NCBI RefSeq assembly: GCF_900106595.1
Contig: NZ_FNNC01000001.1
Location: 372,001-436,000 of the forward strand
Source of the DNA: Marinococcus luteus
GTDB taxonomy: Bacteria > Bacillota > Bacilli > Bacillales > Marinococcaceae
Length of the DNA: 64,000 nucleotides
Direction: 5' to 3'
Shown here: piece after piece, positions 27,615 through 37,268 of the stretch
How the letters are laid out: each line of letters opens with the position of its first letter
How positions within the stretch are numbered: position 1 is the stretch's first letter
Notes under the pieces: model-generated
Seen by the model: only the letters and a program-made list of their open reading frames with translations
Told to the model about the DNA's origin: nothing
The model's database searches: none
Position numbers and translations under genes: made by a program

Positions 27615-29012
27615 ATGACTGCGTTTATTCACGAAGATTTTCTGCTCCAGTCGCAAGTGGCACGCACGCTGTATCATGATTACGCGAAGCATCTGCCGCT
27701 CATCGATTATCACAATCACCTGCCGCCCGGCGAAATACTTGAGGACAAAAACTTCGACAACCTGGCCGGGATCTGGCTGAGCGGCGATCATTACAAATGG
27801 AGAGCCATGCGGGCGAACGGAATTGCGGAAGAATACATTACAGGGAACAAAAGCGACTACGAAAAGTTTCTGGCGTGGGCGGAAACGGTGCCGAACACGC
27901 TCGGGAATCCGCTGTATCACTGGACGCACCTGGAGCTGTCGTCGTATTTTGGCATCGATACGCTGTTAAACAAAGACACGGCGGAAGACATCTGGAAGGA
28001 AACCCGGGAAAAGCTGCAGTCGCCGGAGTTTTCCACCCAGTCGCTGCTACGAAAAGACAACGTTGTTTTTCTCGGAACAACGGACGACCCGGCAGATGCG
28101 TTAACGACACACGAACAGCTGGGACGAAGCAGCCTGCCGTTTGACGTGTCGCCTTCCTACCGTCCGGACCAGGCGCTGCACCTGGAAAAAGACAGCTTTC
28201 CGTCCTGGGTGGGGCAGCTGGCAGGCCTGACAGAAAAAAGCATTTCCTCCTACGGGGAGCTTTTAGCCGCGCTGAATGAAAGAATCGAGGCGTTTGATGC
28301 GCTCGGCACCCGCAGCTCTGACCACGGGCTGACGGAAATGGTGTACGAACCAGCCAGCGAAGCAGAAGCGGCGGCCGTTTTCCAAAAACGGATGAACGGA
28401 GAGGCGGTGACAGCGGAGGAAGCAGCCAAATATAAAACGTATACGCTGCTGCATCTGGCTGAAAGGTACGCGGCAAAGGAGTGGGTGATGCAGCTGCACC
28501 TGCATCCGCTCCGCAACACAAATACCAAAATGTTTCAGAAGCTCGGCGGAGATTCGGGATTTGACGCCATCCACGACCAGCTGCCTGCCCGGCCTCTTGC
28601 TGCGTTTCTCGATCAGCTTGAACAAAACGGGGGGCTCCCGAAAACGGTGCTGTACAGTGTGAATGCCAATAACAATAATACGCTCGCGGCGATTGCCGGA
28701 AGCTTCCAGAACAGCGAAATCCCCGGCAAGGTACAGGTTGGCACCGCATGGTGGTTCAATGACCACATTGACGGAATGGAAAGCCAGATGACGTCTCTGG
28801 CCAACATTGGCCTGATCAGCAACTTCATCGGCATGCTGACCGATTCGAGAAGCTTTCTGTCATTTTCACGGCACGAATATTTCCGGCGCATCCTCTGCAA
28901 CCTGATTGGCACATGGGTGGAAGAAGGAAAAGCGCCGCACGACTTGAAGCTATTAAGTACGTACGTCGAAAACATCTGCTACTATAACGCGAAAAAATAT
29001 TTTTCAATTTAA
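27615..29012 (+). CDS. uxaC: Glucuronate isomerase
   Basis: 465 residues. Family motifs: PLIDYHNHLPPGEIL near residue 30 (metal-binding H-x-H), FDNLAGIWLSGDHYKWRAMR, and near the end TAWWFNDHIDGMESQM with GMLTDSRSFLSFSRHEYFRR. Converts D-glucuronate to D-fructuronate (and galacturonate to tagaturonate). First gene of the catabolic operon; SD TAGGAGATG overlaps the operator region. Confidence 0.95.
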   Translation: MTAFIHEDFLLQSQVARTLYHDYAKHLPLIDYHNHLPPGEILEDKNFDNLAGIWLSGDHYKWRAMRANGIAEEYITGNKSDYEKFLAWAETVPNTLGNPLYHWTHLELSSYFGIDTLLNKDTAEDIWKETREKLQSPEFSTQSLLRKDNVVFLGTTDDPADALTTHEQLGRSSLPFDVSPSYRPDQALHLEKDSFPSWVGQLAGLTEKSISSYGELLAALNERIEAFDALGTRSSDHGLTEMVYEPASEAEAAAVFQKRMNGEAVTAEEAAKYKTYTLLHLAERYAAKEWVMQLHLHPLRNTNTKMFQKLGGDSGFDAIHDQLPARPLAAFLDQLEQNGGLPKTVLYSVNANNNNTLAAIAGSFQNSEIPGKVQVGTAWWFNDHIDGMESQMTSLANIGLISNFIGMLTDSRSFLSFSRHEYFRRILCNLIGTWVEEGKAPHDLKLLSTYVENICYYNAKKYFSI

Positions 29013-29026
29013 AGGAGGAACAGCCG

Positions 29027-30064
29027 ATGGAGATGAGTTTTCGCTGGTACGGGACCGAAGACCCCGTCAAGCTCGAACAAATCAGACAGATTCCCGCGAT
29101 GAAGGGAATTGTATCTGCTATATATGATCTGCCGCCGGGCGAAACGTGGCCGCGGGAGACCATCAAAAGCATGAAAGCCGAAATTGAGCAGCGCGGACTG
29201 GTGTGGAATGTGGTGGAGAGCGTGCCGGTGCATGAAGATATTAAAATGGGCAAAAGCACAAGAGACAGCTGGATTGAAAAGTATCAGGAAACGATCCGCA
29301 ATCTCTCGCATGAAGGTGTTAAGACCATCTGCTATAATTTCATGCCGGTGTTTGACTGGACCCGCTCCAAGCTCGACGCGCCGCTTCCCGACGGCTCGCA
29401 TTCCCTCATGTATGATGAGGAGCTGATTCAGCAGATCGATCCGCTCGACGGGAGCCTGACGCTTCCGGGGTGGGATTTATCCTATCAGAAGGACGACCTG
29501 CGGGTCATCATGGATGAATATAAAGAAATATCGAAAGAGGACCTGATGGAGAATCTGGTTTACTTTCTGGAGCGTATTATTCCGGTTGCGGAGGAAGAGG
29601 ACGTGCTTATGGCGATTCATCCCGACGATCCACCCTGGGACATTTACGGCCTGCCGCGCATTATCACAAATGAAGCCAACGTCATGACGATGCTGAAGCG
29701 GGTCAACAGCAGGAACAACGGGATTACCTTCTGCACCGGCTCCTACGGCGCGGACCGGAACAACGATTTAATCAGCATGATTGAACATATGAAGGACCGC
29801 ATTCACTTTGTACACGCGAGAAACGTGCGGTGGACGAGCGAAAAATCGTTTCAGGAAACGTCGCATTCCGTGCACGACGGCTCACTCGACATGGTCGGCA
29901 TCATGCAGAAGCTGATCGAAGCAGGCTACGAAGGCCCGATCCGCCCGGACCACGGACGGATGATCTGGGGCGAAGAAGGCCGGCCGGGATATGGTTTGTA
30001 CGACCGCGCGCTCGGTGCGGTATATCTTAATGGCATTATAGATGCTGTGAGGGAAAGGAGATAA
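29027..30064 (+). CDS. uxuA: Mannonate dehydratase
   Basis: 345 residues, close to the usual length. Motifs: SFRWYGTEDPVKLEQIRQIP, an LMAIHPDDPPWDIYGLPRI metal-binding stretch, TFCTGSYGA, IHFVHARNVRW and IRPDHGRMIWGE. Dehydrates D-mannonate to 2-keto-3-deoxy-D-gluconate (KDG). Strong SD AAAGGAGGA; 14 bases after uxaC. Confidence 0.95.
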   Translation: MEMSFRWYGTEDPVKLEQIRQIPAMKGIVSAIYDLPPGETWPRETIKSMKAEIEQRGLVWNVVESVPVHEDIKMGKSTRDSWIEKYQETIRNLSHEGVKTICYNFMPVFDWTRSKLDAPLPDGSHSLMYDEELIQQIDPLDGSLTLPGWDLSYQKDDLRVIMDEYKEISKEDLMENLVYFLERIIPVAEEEDVLMAIHPDDPPWDIYGLPRIITNEANVMTMLKRVNSRNNGITFCTGSYGADRNNDLISMIEHMKDRIHFVHARNVRWTSEKSFQETSHSVHDGSLDMVGIMQKLIEAGYEGPIRPDHGRMIWGEEGRPGYGLYDRALGAVYLNGIIDAVRERR

Positions 30065-30067
30065 ACG

Positions 30068-30913
30068 ATGCAGACCCCATTTCAAATACCACTGGAGGAT
30101 AAAGTTGTCGTCATCACGGGCGGAAGCGGTGTGCTCGGCTCTGTGATGGCGGAGGCACTCGCCGCCAATGGAGCCAAAGTAGCGATCGTTGCCCGCAACA
30201 AAGAAAAGGTCGATCAGGTGGCCCGGCGGATCAGCGAAAACGGAGGAGAAGCCGCCGGCTACAGCGGCGATGTCACGGACAAGCAGGCCATGGAAGCAAT
30301 TTACGAGGACGTAAAGAGCCGGTTCGGGCCGTGCGACATTCTCGTAAACGGAGCGGGCGGCAACAATCCGAAGGCAACGACCGGGGAGGAATACTTCAAT
30401 CCGGAAGCGCCCGACAGCGGCGGCACCTTTTTTGACCTGGATCCTGCCGCGGTGGATCAGCTGTTTTCGCTGAATTTTCTCGGCGCGTTGATCCCGTCGC
30501 AGGTATTCACCCGGGATATGGTGTACGACCGCCCGGGCTCGATTATTAATATTTCGTCGATGAATGCGTACCGGCCGCTCACAAAAATCCCTGCCTACAG
30601 CGGGGCAAAGGCGGCCGTCAGCAACTTCACCCAGTGGCTGGCCGTCTATTTTTCCAAGTCGGGCGTGCGCGTGAACGCCATGGCGCCAGGCTTTTTCCTC
30701 ACGGACCAGAACCGGGAGCTGATGTTTTCGGAGGAGGGCGTGCTGAGTGCGAGAGCGGAAAAAATACTGTCCCAGACGCCGCAGGAGCGCTTCGGGGAGC
30801 CGGAGGAGCTGGTGGGCACCCTGCTGTGGCTCGTTGACGAAAAATCGTCAGGCTTTGTAAACGGCATTGTCGTACCGATTGACGGCGGATTTTCCGCCTA
30901 CTCTGGAGTGTAA
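30068..30913 (+). CDS. SDR-type D-mannonate oxidoreductase (fructuronate reductase)
   Basis: 281-residue SDR: cofactor turn ITGGSGVLGSVMAEALAANG, NGAGGNNP, Ser in NISSMNAY, and Y-x3-K in YSGAKAAVSN. Position between uxuA and the KDG genes, and similarity to B. subtilis YjmF, suggest it reduces fructuronate to mannonate in place of a long-chain UxuB. Only 3 bases separate it from uxuA. Confidence 0.85.
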   Translation: MQTPFQIPLEDKVVVITGGSGVLGSVMAEALAANGAKVAIVARNKEKVDQVARRISENGGEAAGYSGDVTDKQAMEAIYEDVKSRFGPCDILVNGAGGNNPKATTGEEYFNPEAPDSGGTFFDLDPAAVDQLFSLNFLGALIPSQVFTRDMVYDRPGSIINISSMNAYRPLTKIPAYSGAKAAVSNFTQWLAVYFSKSGVRVNAMAPGFFLTDQNRELMFSEEGVLSARAEKILSQTPQERFGEPEELVGTLLWLVDEKSSGFVNGIVVPIDGGFSAYSGV

Positions 30914-30924
30914 AGGAGAAAACG

Positions 30925-31554
30925 ATGAGAGTATTTCATATTCTGAATCAAATGATTGAAAACAAAGTGGCGGTCGTCATCCGGGGCGACAATCCGGATC
31001 AGGCAGTGAAGACCGCGGATGCCTGTGTAAAGGGCGGCTCCCGGACGCTCGAAGTCACCTTTACCGTGCCGGATGCCGATGACGTACTGCGGACGCTCAT
31101 TCAGAAGTACCCCGAGGCCGTGATCGGAGCGGGCACGGTGCTCGACAGCGAAACGGCCCGGCTTGCGATTATCCGGGGAGCGTCCTTTATTGTGAGCCCC
31201 TCCTTTGATCCTGACGTCGCGAAGCTGTGCAACCGCTACGCCGTCCCGTATCTTCCGGGTATCATGACCGTCCGGGAAGCAACCGAAGCGATGGCTTACG
31301 GCGCGCAGGTGGTCAAGCTCTTTCCGGGGGAAATGTACGCCCCTTCCTTTATCAAAACGCTGCGCGGCCCGCTGCCACACCTTCAGCTGATGCCGACCGG
31401 CGGGGTGGATCTCGGCAACGTCCAGGAATGGTTGCAGGCCGGTGCCGTGATGATAGGTGCCGGCGGGTCGATCACCGGATCGGCCAAGAGTGGTGATTAC
31501 GAGGAAGTTACCCGGCTCGCGGCCGAATTTCAGCGATTGGCTGAGGAGGTGTAA
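30925..31554 (+). CDS. eda: 2-keto-3-deoxy-6-phosphogluconate aldolase
   Basis: 209 residues. The Schiff-base Lys lies in VVKLFPGEMYAP, and the general Glu region in EVTFTVPDADDVL; VIGAGTVLDSETAR and LMPTGGVDLGNVQEWL complete the class I aldolase signature. Splits KDPG into pyruvate and glyceraldehyde-3-phosphate. SD AAAGGAGA. Confidence 0.94.
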   Translation: MRVFHILNQMIENKVAVVIRGDNPDQAVKTADACVKGGSRTLEVTFTVPDADDVLRTLIQKYPEAVIGAGTVLDSETARLAIIRGASFIVSPSFDPDVAKLCNRYAVPYLPGIMTVREATEAMAYGAQVVKLFPGEMYAPSFIKTLRGPLPHLQLMPTGGVDLGNVQEWLQAGAVMIGAGGSITGSAKSGDYEEVTRLAAEFQRLAEEV

Positions 31555-31557
31555 TCG

Positions 31558-32559
31558 ATGGCACGAATATTAACCATGGGCGAAATCATGATGCGGCTCA
31601 CCCCGCCGTCCCACCAGCGGCTGGTTCAGACGAACGATTTTCACGCGTATTTTGGCGGCGCGGAGGCCAACGTAGCCATGAATATGAGCCAGTTCGGGCA
31701 CGACGCTTCGTTTTTAACGGCGCTGCCGGCAAACGCGATGGGCGAGGCCGCCAAGCGCCGGCTGCGGGCGGCTGGCGTGGAAACGAATGCGATCATGAAC
31801 CAGGGTCGTCGGCTCGGGCTGTACTATTTTGAAGAAGGCTATTCGGTCAAACCGGCAGAAGTCATCTACGACCGGGCGGATTCCTCGGTATGGGAACTTA
31901 TGGATGCTGTTCTCGACTGGGACCAGCTGCTTGCCGGCGTGGAGGTGTTTCACGTCAGCGGCATTACGCCGGCCCTCGGCCCGGAGATGCATAGCCTTAC
32001 GATGACAGCCCTGAAAGAGGCTGCAAGCCGCGGGGTGCATGTGAGCTTTGACTGCAACTACCGCGCGAAGCTGTGGTCGCCAGTGGAGGCGAAAGCGTCC
32101 TTCGAAGAAATTCTTCCATACGTGGATGTGTGTTTCATCGGCCACAAGGATTTTGTCTACCTGCTCGGGGTGGACGGGGACGAAGCATTTTCCCCGGAGC
32201 AGCTGGAGCGATTCTACGAACAGGCGGCGCGCGTGTACCAGATTTCCGCGATGGCGAGCACGCACCGGACGGCGGCTTCGGCGAGCTCGAATACCCTGAC
32301 CGGCTACTACTACGACGGAAGCCGGCTTCATGCGAGCAGCACCGTTTCGTTTGATCTGCTCGAACGGGTCGGCGGCGGGGACAGCTTTGCCTCCGGCATC
32401 CTGCACGGGATGCAGCAGGACTGGGACCCGCAGGCGATCGTTGACTTTGCCACCGGCTCGAGCGTCCTGAAGCAAATGGTGTACGGCGACAGCAACCAGT
32501 TTGACGAAGCGTACGTGCTCCAGTTTGTCGAAAATCAGGGCAACGATGTGAAACGCTAA
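31558..32559 (+). CDS. kdgK: 2-keto-3-deoxygluconate kinase
   Basis: 333-residue PfkB/ribokinase-family kinase: MGEIMMRLTPPSHQR, FGGAEANVAMNMSQFG, and the anion-hole/catalytic motif ERVGGGDSFASGIL. Phosphorylates KDG for the aldolase before it. Last gene; a long terminator follows at 32631. GC content is visibly higher across this operon than around it. Confidence 0.93.
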   Translation: MARILTMGEIMMRLTPPSHQRLVQTNDFHAYFGGAEANVAMNMSQFGHDASFLTALPANAMGEAAKRRLRAAGVETNAIMNQGRRLGLYYFEEGYSVKPAEVIYDRADSSVWELMDAVLDWDQLLAGVEVFHVSGITPALGPEMHSLTMTALKEAASRGVHVSFDCNYRAKLWSPVEAKASFEEILPYVDVCFIGHKDFVYLLGVDGDEAFSPEQLERFYEQAARVYQISAMASTHRTAASASSNTLTGYYYDGSRLHASSTVSFDLLERVGGGDSFASGILHGMQQDWDPQAIVDFATGSSVLKQMVYGDSNQFDEAYVLQFVENQGNDVKR

Positions 32560-32910
32560 AAGTGATTGGGCAAATGCATTAAATACTCTTTAGTTTTCGA
32601 AGTTTTACAAATTTAAGCAATTCTTATCATAGCTTGTGCAGTGCCTGGCCTGTTGCCGGGAGCTGCGCAGGCTTTTTTTTTGGATTTCAGGAAGGCTGGT
32701 TTCAAAAGCCTGGCGATTGAAATTAATGTTTATTATGACAGCCCCTGCTTTAAAATAACCATTGTATTTAATATAGTAGTGCAGGAAGCAATAACTTTTT
32801 TCAAAATCAGCCGGCTCGCTCAAGTATAAAAACTAGAGTTATAATGGGTAATATATGAAAGAGCGATTGATCCTGAACAAAAAATCGGAATCAAAAGGGG
32901 GGATAGAATC
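32560..32910. other. Intergenic region between hexuronate operon and PTS regulator
   Basis: 351 bases. Contains the long terminator at 32631, then an AT-rich stretch with a TATAAT-like box near 32840 and an SD (AAGGGGGGA) before 32911. The small ORFs here have no SD and are not believed. Confidence 0.5.
32631..32681 (+). terminator. Long two-part terminator of the hexuronate operon
   Basis: An outer 11-bp stem (AGCTTGTGCAG with CTGCGCAGGCT, two wobbles) encloses a 6-bp inner stem (CCTGGC/GCCGGG) and is followed by T9. Confidence 0.85.
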
Positions 32911-34857
32911 ATGATCAATGAAAGACAGACAAAGCTGCTGCAGAAATTGCTGCTTCATTCGGACCTTTTCTCGCATATTCAGACGCTGGCGGAGGAGTTG
33001 CACTGCTCGGAAAAAACCGTGCGGAATGATTTGAAAACGCTGCATTATTTTCTCCGGGAGCACTCGGGGGCTGAGCTTCTGCGAAAACCCGGTCTCGGTG
33101 TTCAAGTGTCCATCACTGAGGAAGAAAAAAATCATCTTTTCGGGCTTTTACATAAAAAATCTTCACATGAAGAAACAGATCACCTGCTTGAAATAGGATA
33201 CCGTCTGCTCGTCGAGGAAAAATCCCAGACCATCCAGGGGCTGGCCGGGGAGTTCTTTATGTCTGTGAAAGAAATCAAAGAGAGCATTGCGGTCATTTCG
33301 GACTGGCTGGCAACGTTTGATCTTGAATTGATATCCAAACAGCGTCTTGGCCTCGCCATCGCAGGGGACGAATTAAAGAGACGAAGTGCTGTTGCTCATT
33401 TATCAGAGCTTGTAGCGAAGGACAAAGCGGCTTCGGACTCCCTTGTCCGTCTTTTTCCTCAGCATGAGGTTAACTTTATAAGAAAAGCCATTGCTGACCG
33501 GCTGGACGCATGGAACTGGGAGATAGCAGCCGAAAAACGGGAGAGCCTGATGATCCATGCGCTCATCATCATGAAGCGTGTGAGGCAGTCTTCGACGATT
33601 GTAATGAAGGAAAATGAGCGAAAAGAGGCGAGAGATGCCGAGGAATTTACGATGGCAGAAGAACTGGCAGTGGTTATCAAAGATAAGCTGAAACTATCGC
33701 TTCCTGAATCGGAGAAGGTATACTTTACGCTTCATTTGATCAGCTGCTCGGATTCTTACTTTTTGCGGCAGAACGATAATAAAGAAGCATTAATGAATGG
33801 CATTGTCGAACAGCTCACGACCCAGCTGCAAATTTTGACGATGACAAATTTCAAAGAGGATTTGATTCTTCTCGAGGGGCTGAAGGTGCATCTTCCTTCT
33901 ACTATTCATCGCGTCGTGCATGGATTTGCGATCAGAAATCCGATGCTTGAGGAAATAAAGAAAATGTACCCCTATATGTTCAGTATGGTGGTGATGGCGC
34001 TTGAAGAAGTGAATGACAGCTATGGCATTTACATACCGGAGGATGAAGCAGCCTATCTGGTGCTTCATTTCCAGGCGTCCGTTGAACGTCTTCAGAAAAA
34101 ACGGGAGCAGAAAAAAAGAGTGCTGATCGTTTGTGAACTGGGAGTCGGCATGTCTCAACTGCTAGAAGCGAAGCTCGAACAGAACTATAAAGGCATGGAG
34201 GTGATCGGCAGCATCGGGGCACAGAAGCTTGATGATATGCTCGAAACCTATTCGGTTGATCTCGTTTTATCCACGAGAGAGCTGACGAACCAAAGGGTGC
34301 CTGTATTGGTTATCTCTCCATTGCTCCAGGCAGAGGACCGGAGGAAATTGGATGACTACCTTCAATACGAGGAGCAAAAGCCGTTGTTTTCCAGCTCGAT
34401 GGCGGATTGGCTGAAAAAGGGTGAAACAGCGATAGGTATAGAGCCGGTGCACCGGTACGAGCTGATCGAGAAGCTCGGCCGGGAACTCGTAAAGAAGGGC
34501 ACCGTCTCAGAGGACTTTCCGCAGCGGGCGGTAATGAGAGAAAGAACGTCCTCCACGTCGCTTGGCAACGGGATAGCTATTCCGCACGCTCCTCCGGAGG
34601 AGATCTACGAGTCATCGGTGTCTCTTGCTATCTTCAATAAACCAATTGAATGGGGAAAGGAACAGGTGACGATTGTTTTTCTGCTAGCGATCGCCGAAAA
34701 GGATCAGGGAAGCATACGCCCGCTTATGCATATGATTTCGAGAATGGGAGCGGATGCGAGCGTCCTCGACCAGCTGAATCAGGCACGAACGCTCGAAGAA
34801 GTAGAGAGCATCTTTAATAATCATTCGTATTACCGGAGCAGCGGTAAAAATGAATGA
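32911..34857 (+). CDS. PRD/PTS-domain transcriptional activator, ManR/MtlR type
   Basis: 648 residues. N-terminal HTH domains (IQTLAEELHCSEKTVRNDLK; a second HTH near 115-145), then two PTS-regulation domains with phosphorylatable His (e.g. YFTLHLISCS, RVVHGFAIRN), an EIIB-like domain with Cys in LIVCELGVGMSQ, and a C-terminal EIIA (SLGNGIAIPHAPPEEIY). This is the full LicR/ManR/MtlR order. It is 58 bases upstream of an EIIBCA permease with no terminator between them, and is likely its activator, tuned by PTS phosphorylation. Confidence 0.9.
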   Translation: MINERQTKLLQKLLLHSDLFSHIQTLAEELHCSEKTVRNDLKTLHYFLREHSGAELLRKPGLGVQVSITEEEKNHLFGLLHKKSSHEETDHLLEIGYRLLVEEKSQTIQGLAGEFFMSVKEIKESIAVISDWLATFDLELISKQRLGLAIAGDELKRRSAVAHLSELVAKDKAASDSLVRLFPQHEVNFIRKAIADRLDAWNWEIAAEKRESLMIHALIIMKRVRQSSTIVMKENERKEARDAEEFTMAEELAVVIKDKLKLSLPESEKVYFTLHLISCSDSYFLRQNDNKEALMNGIVEQLTTQLQILTMTNFKEDLILLEGLKVHLPSTIHRVVHGFAIRNPMLEEIKKMYPYMFSMVVMALEEVNDSYGIYIPEDEAAYLVLHFQASVERLQKKREQKKRVLIVCELGVGMSQLLEAKLEQNYKGMEVIGSIGAQKLDDMLETYSVDLVLSTRELTNQRVPVLVISPLLQAEDRRKLDDYLQYEEQKPLFSSSMADWLKKGETAIGIEPVHRYELIEKLGRELVKKGTVSEDFPQRAVMRERTSSTSLGNGIAIPHAPPEEIYESSVSLAIFNKPIEWGKEQVTIVFLLAIAEKDQGSIRPLMHMISRMGADASVLDQLNQARTLEEVESIFNNHSYYRSSGKNE

Positions 34858-34915
34858 TTATTTTTTTTGATTTCCGTTTTATGATGAATACAGAACTTAC
34901 AGAGGAGGGAAACGG

Positions 34916-36880
34916 ATGAAGGTACTAGCGGTCACCGCCTGTCCGGTTGGCATTGCCCATACATACATGGCGGCTGAAAATTTACAAAAAGCCGGGAGCG
35001 AGTTGGGCATTGAAATCAAAGTGGAAACCCAGGGCTCCATCGGTGTGGAAAATGAACTGACAGAGCAGGACATTGCGGAAGCAGACGGCATTATTATTGC
35101 CAGTGACAAGGAAGTTTCCAAGGAACGTTTCGGCGGCAAGCCTTTACTGGTTGTAGGCGTCCAAGACGGGATACGTCAGCCGAAGGATTTAATTGAACGA
35201 ATTACGGAAGGAAATGTATCCGTTTACAAAGGCGCGATGCCGAATGCGGAAACAGTAAAAGCCAACAAAAAAGATAAGGAAAACCCTGTATATAAGCACT
35301 TAATGAACGGTGTTTCCTATATGATCCCGTTTATCGTGGTCGGGGGCCTGCTCATTGCTATTTCTTTAGCTTTGGGCGGCAATCAGACGCCTGAAGGGAT
35401 TCAAATTCCTGAAGATTCATTCTGGAAGCAGATTGAAAATCTTGGGGCAGCTTCATTCAGCTTCATGGTTCCTATACTGGCCGGCTTCATCGCTGTAAGT
35501 ATCGCGGACCGTCCGGGACTTGCGCCGGGTATTATCGGAGGCTACATTGCAGTCAATGGAAGCTTTTACGGAAGTGAAGCCGGGGCCGGCTTCATTGGTG
35601 GTATTATTGCTGGTTTTCTTGCCGGGTATATTGCCCTCGGTATTAAGAAAATCAAGGTGCCAAAAGCAGTACAGCCGGTGATGCCTATTATTTTCATTCC
35701 GATCCTTGCTTCTCTCGCGGTCGGACTGCTGTTCATCTTCATTATCGGGGCGCCGGTCGCCAGCATATTTGAAGGATTGACGCAGTGGCTTGAAGGCATG
35801 CAGGGCACCAGCTCTTTTGTACTTGCGCTGATTCTGGGCGGAATGATTGCTGTGGATATGGGTGGACCGTTCAATAAAGTAGCATTTCTATTCGGAGCTG
35901 CGATGATTGGCGAAGGAAATTACGAAATCATGGGTGCTATTGCGGTGGCCATTTGTATTCCGCCGCTCGGCATGGGACTTGCGACATTTTTGAATAAAAG
36001 GAAATACCAGCAGGCAGAACGCGAAACAGGAAAAGCCTCGTTTACGATGGGTCTGTTTGGGATCACGGAAGGGGCCATTCCATTCGCGGCCCAGGATCCG
36101 CTCCGGGTAATACCGAGTATCGTAATCGGATCGATGACTGGCTCTGTTATTGCTATGCTTTCCGGAGTCGGTGACCGGGTGGCACACGGCGGTCCTATAG
36201 TGGCAGTACTCGGTGCGGTGGATAACATACTCATGTTCTTCGTCGCTGCGATAGTCGGTACCATTGTGACAGCGCTTTTGATAAATTCCCTGAAACGGGA
36301 CGTAGCATATGCGGACGTGCCGGAGGAAAATCAATTCGGAGCAACCGCCGAACAGACAAATACAGAAGCGGAGCTTGCTCCGGAAACGGCTTCAGAAACG
36401 AGTCATAACAAGGATAAACAAATTACCCAGTTGAAAGATATTATGACGCCTGAGCTTGTAAATACAAACCTGCATGGACAGACGCGAAATGAAGTAGTGG
36501 ATGAAATGATTCACATGCTCGACAGGCAGGGGATAGTAAAATCAGAGGAAATGTTCAAAAATGCAATTCTGGCAAGAGAGGAAGAAAGCAGCACAGGACT
36601 TGGCATGGGAATTGCTATACCTCACGGAAAATCGGACACGGTGAAAGAGCCCGCGGTAGTCTTTGGAAGGCAGACGCAGGGCGTCGATTGGGACAGTGCG
36701 GATAAGACGGAAGCCAATCTCATATTCATGATTGCTGTCCCTGTAGAGAGACAGGGAGAGGATCATCTGAAAATACTTCAGATGCTGTCGAGAAAGCTGA
36801 TGGATGATTCCTTCCGTGAACAATTATTAAATACTGAATCTGATCGGGAGGCTTATGAGCTGTTAAAAACGATTCAGTGA
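34916..36880 (+). CDS. PTS fructose/mannose-family transporter, EIIBCA
   Basis: 654 residues in order B-C-A. EIIB: VTACPVGIAHTYMAAE with the phospho-Cys near residue 10. EIIC: many helices with VAFLFGAAMIGEG and GITEGAIPFAAQDPLRV. EIIA: GMGIAIPHGKSD with the phospho-His. Brings in and phosphorylates fructose or mannose; the ManR-type neighbour slightly favours mannose (ManP-like) but no manA or fruK is present to decide. Confidence 0.92.
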   Translation: MKVLAVTACPVGIAHTYMAAENLQKAGSELGIEIKVETQGSIGVENELTEQDIAEADGIIIASDKEVSKERFGGKPLLVVGVQDGIRQPKDLIERITEGNVSVYKGAMPNAETVKANKKDKENPVYKHLMNGVSYMIPFIVVGGLLIAISLALGGNQTPEGIQIPEDSFWKQIENLGAASFSFMVPILAGFIAVSIADRPGLAPGIIGGYIAVNGSFYGSEAGAGFIGGIIAGFLAGYIALGIKKIKVPKAVQPVMPIIFIPILASLAVGLLFIFIIGAPVASIFEGLTQWLEGMQGTSSFVLALILGGMIAVDMGGPFNKVAFLFGAAMIGEGNYEIMGAIAVAICIPPLGMGLATFLNKRKYQQAERETGKASFTMGLFGITEGAIPFAAQDPLRVIPSIVIGSMTGSVIAMLSGVGDRVAHGGPIVAVLGAVDNILMFFVAAIVGTIVTALLINSLKRDVAYADVPEENQFGATAEQTNTEAELAPETASETSHNKDKQITQLKDIMTPELVNTNLHGQTRNEVVDEMIHMLDRQGIVKSEEMFKNAILAREEESSTGLGMGIAIPHGKSDTVKEPAVVFGRQTQGVDWDSADKTEANLIFMIAVPVERQGEDHLKILQMLSRKLMDDSFREQLLNTESDREAYELLKTIQ

Positions 36881-36909
36881 CAACAAATCAATAACACCAA
36901 CGTGCGTAA

Positions 36910-36937
36910 AGCATCCTGGCGACAGGGTGCTTTTTTT
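36910..36937 (+). terminator. Terminator of the PTS operon
   Basis: AGCATCCTG-GCGA-CAGGGTGCT with one wobble, followed by T7. Confidence 0.9.
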
Positions 36938-36939
36938 AA

Positions 36940-37251
36940 ATGATTGTCATGTCGCTGTATTACATGGCCCGTGGCTGGCAACTCGATATTTTCAGCGCCG
37001 AGCGGGAAATGCACGACCGCACCAGCCGAATTCCGATGACGGCGAAAAATTTTATTTATGCCGGAGCCGGAGGCGTAGCATTTTCCCTTTATCTCGGCAC
37101 ACGAAGCGCTATTTTATATGCGGAAGGAACAGCACAGAGCATCAATTACTTTTTCCTTGTGGCTGTTGTAAGCCTCATGATTTATATTCCACTGTTGATC
37201 GGCCTGGCTTTTTTGATCGATGTAGTTACAAAATCAAGACATACTGAATAA
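36940..37251 (+). CDS. Membrane protein, possibly N-terminally truncated
   Basis: 103 residues. The first ATG lies 3 bases after the T-run of the PTS terminator with no SD, and a second in-frame ATG is at 36949. The protein begins abruptly in MARGWQLDIFSAEREMHDRT, then has helices (FIYAGAGGVAFSLYLG; YFFLVAVVSLMIYIPLLIGL). Such proteins usually pair with small XRE regulators and are longer; the 5' part may have been lost. Its stop lies 18 bases before the XRE start. Confidence 0.5.
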   Translation: MIVMSLYYMARGWQLDIFSAEREMHDRTSRIPMTAKNFIYAGAGGVAFSLYLGTRSAILYAEGTAQSINYFFLVAVVSLMIYIPLLIGLAFLIDVVTKSRHTE

Positions 37252-37268
37252 AAAGGACAGGAGTACAG

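Noticed and set aside
27838-28749. 303-residue minus-strand frame opposite uxaC
   Set aside because: A shadow frame in GC-rich DNA; odd composition (Arg, Pro, Ala, Cys-rich) and uxaC is certain on the other strand.
32641-32829. 62-residue frame after the hexuronate operon
   Set aside because: It begins inside a terminator stem and has no SD.
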